This document shows positions 63,490-64,000 of a stretch of DNA of 64,000 bases, in pieces. Position 1 is the first letter of the stretch, and every line of letters starts with the position of its first letter. Location of the stretch: contig CAZFOB010000002.1 of NCBI GenBank assembly GCA_964520325.1, forward strand, positions 252,030 to 316,029, read 5' to 3'. A program made the translations under genes and the position numbers. A model generated the notes under the pieces. The model saw only the letters and a program-made list of their open reading frames with translations, was not told the origin of the DNA and searched no databases. Origin of the DNA: CAZFOB01 sp964520325. GTDB taxonomy: Bacteria > Actinomycetota > JAICYB01.

Positions 63490-64000
63490 ATGGAACGGCC
63501 CACGACGGACGCCCTCGCCCACGCCATCGACGGGCTTCACGCCGTCGAGAACGGTGTGAGGTTCCGGCTCCTCGAGAAGATCGTCGAGGTCGACCGCCTG
63601 GCGGCCTGGAAAGAAGACGGTGCCACGTCGATGACCGACTGGGTGGCCTTCCGCCTCGGCTACTCGCACAAGGTCGCGGCCGAGATGGTCCGAACAGCCT
63701 GGAAGCTCGGTGAGCTCCCGTTGCTCGCTGAAGCGTTCTCCTCAGGACAGATCTCCTTCGAGAAGGTCGTGCTCGTGGCCACGGTGGCCACTCCGGAATC
63801 AGATGCCCTGTGGGCCGAGGAGACGATCTCCAACAACGTGGCGTGCCTTGCATCGTGGGTCCGGGAGTCACGGCGCATGAACCGACGCGAGGCCGAGGCC
63901 ACGCTCAAGCAGCGCTACCTCAGGAAGCACTGGGACGAGCACGAGGGCGTGCTCCACCTCATTGCCCGTATCCCAGGCGCGGACGGAGCCGTGGTCGCCA
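63490..64000 (+). CDS. DUF222/13E12-type protein, 5' part
   Basis: The first 170 codons of a protein that runs off the right edge. It begins MERPTTDALAHAIDGLHAVE and continues with TSMTDWVAFRLGYSHKVAAE and LPLLAEAFSSGQISFEKV, the pattern of the actinobacterial DUF222 (13E12 repeat) family. These usually end in an HNH nuclease domain, here beyond the window. The family is repeated many times in actinobacterial genomes and is often linked to mobile DNA. No HNH residues can be checked in this part. Confidence 0.8.
   Translation, partial: MERPTTDALAHAIDGLHAVENGVRFRLLEKIVEVDRLAAWKEDGATSMTDWVAFRLGYSHKVAAEMVRTAWKLGELPLLAEAFSSGQISFEKVVLVATVATPESDALWAEETISNNVACLASWVRESRRMNRREAEATLKQRYLRKHWDEHEGVLHLIARIPGADGAVVA

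Overview
The window looks like high-GC chromosomal DNA of an uncultured actinobacterium (Actinomycetota). The evidence is the conserved actinobacterial block rimP-nusA-ylxR-infB-DUF503-rbfA-truB-ribF-rpsO-pnp-M16 protease-dapB, two mycothiol-dependent maleylpyruvate-isomerase-like (DinB-fold) proteins, a DUF222/13E12-type gene at the right edge, and many acyl-CoA enzymes of mycobacterial type. I cannot assign an order or genus from sequence alone.

Layout. 1-9.6 kb: the 5' part of dapA (running off the left edge), a glycosyltransferase and a GNAT protein, then a MaoC hydratase / acyl-CoA dehydrogenase / CitE-type lyase set that resembles the Mycobacterium tuberculosis Rv2498c-Rv2500c leucine/itaconate region. 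That set is interrupted by a possible AbiEii-type two-gene toxin-antitoxin unit. A sulfotransferase and dapB follow. 8.3-19.8 kb: the translation/RNA block on the minus strand, including a single-frame RbfA-DHH phosphoesterase fusion and a terminator-like hairpin in the rimP leader. 20.4-44.3 kb: a catabolic and transport island. A long chain of minus-strand genes, most overlapping by 4 bases, runs from a TetR repressor through MaoC, DUF58, a transglutaminase-like membrane protein without catalytic Cys, lipoproteins, a LivH-LivM fusion permease, an MFS-ABC-ABC fusion, a cupredoxin-like lipoprotein without copper ligands and a serine hydrolase. A large substrate-binding protein, an amidase, a decayed CocE-type hydrolase, a short-chain dehydrogenase and another acyl-CoA dehydrogenase flank it. 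45-48 kb: pgl, zwf and gnd (oxidative pentose phosphate route) and a CsbD-like stress protein. 48.6-57.5 kb: an operon of acyl-CoA dehydrogenase, cytochrome P450, TetR, SDR, MaoC, SCP-x-type thiolase and MFS transporter, divergent from a serine esterase. Its content fits side-chain beta-oxidation of a steroid-like or other bulky acyl chain. 57.5-61.4 kb: tRNA-Thr(GGT), a tyrosine integrase, an MNT-HEPN toxin-antitoxin pair and a GHKL ATPase, with a degenerate second copy of the integrase 3' end at the far side. 61.4-64 kb: a flavin amine oxidase, a GNAT protein and the start of a DUF222 protein.

Most interesting signal. Four promoter regions (about 22.25, 40.31, 43.05 and 56.14 kb) carry related operator-like sites. 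Two share ACATAC-N10-GCATGT exactly, and three share a GTCC-N-GACT core. They sit upstream of the island TetR gene, between the SBP and amidase genes, between the SDR and acyl-CoA dehydrogenase genes, and between the P450 operon and the esterase. Together with the two paralogous TetR/SDR/MaoC/ACAD/serine-hydrolase sets, this suggests one regulon joining an unusual fused importer with a beta-oxidation pathway for an unknown hydrophobic substrate. The substrate and the regulatory link are inferences.
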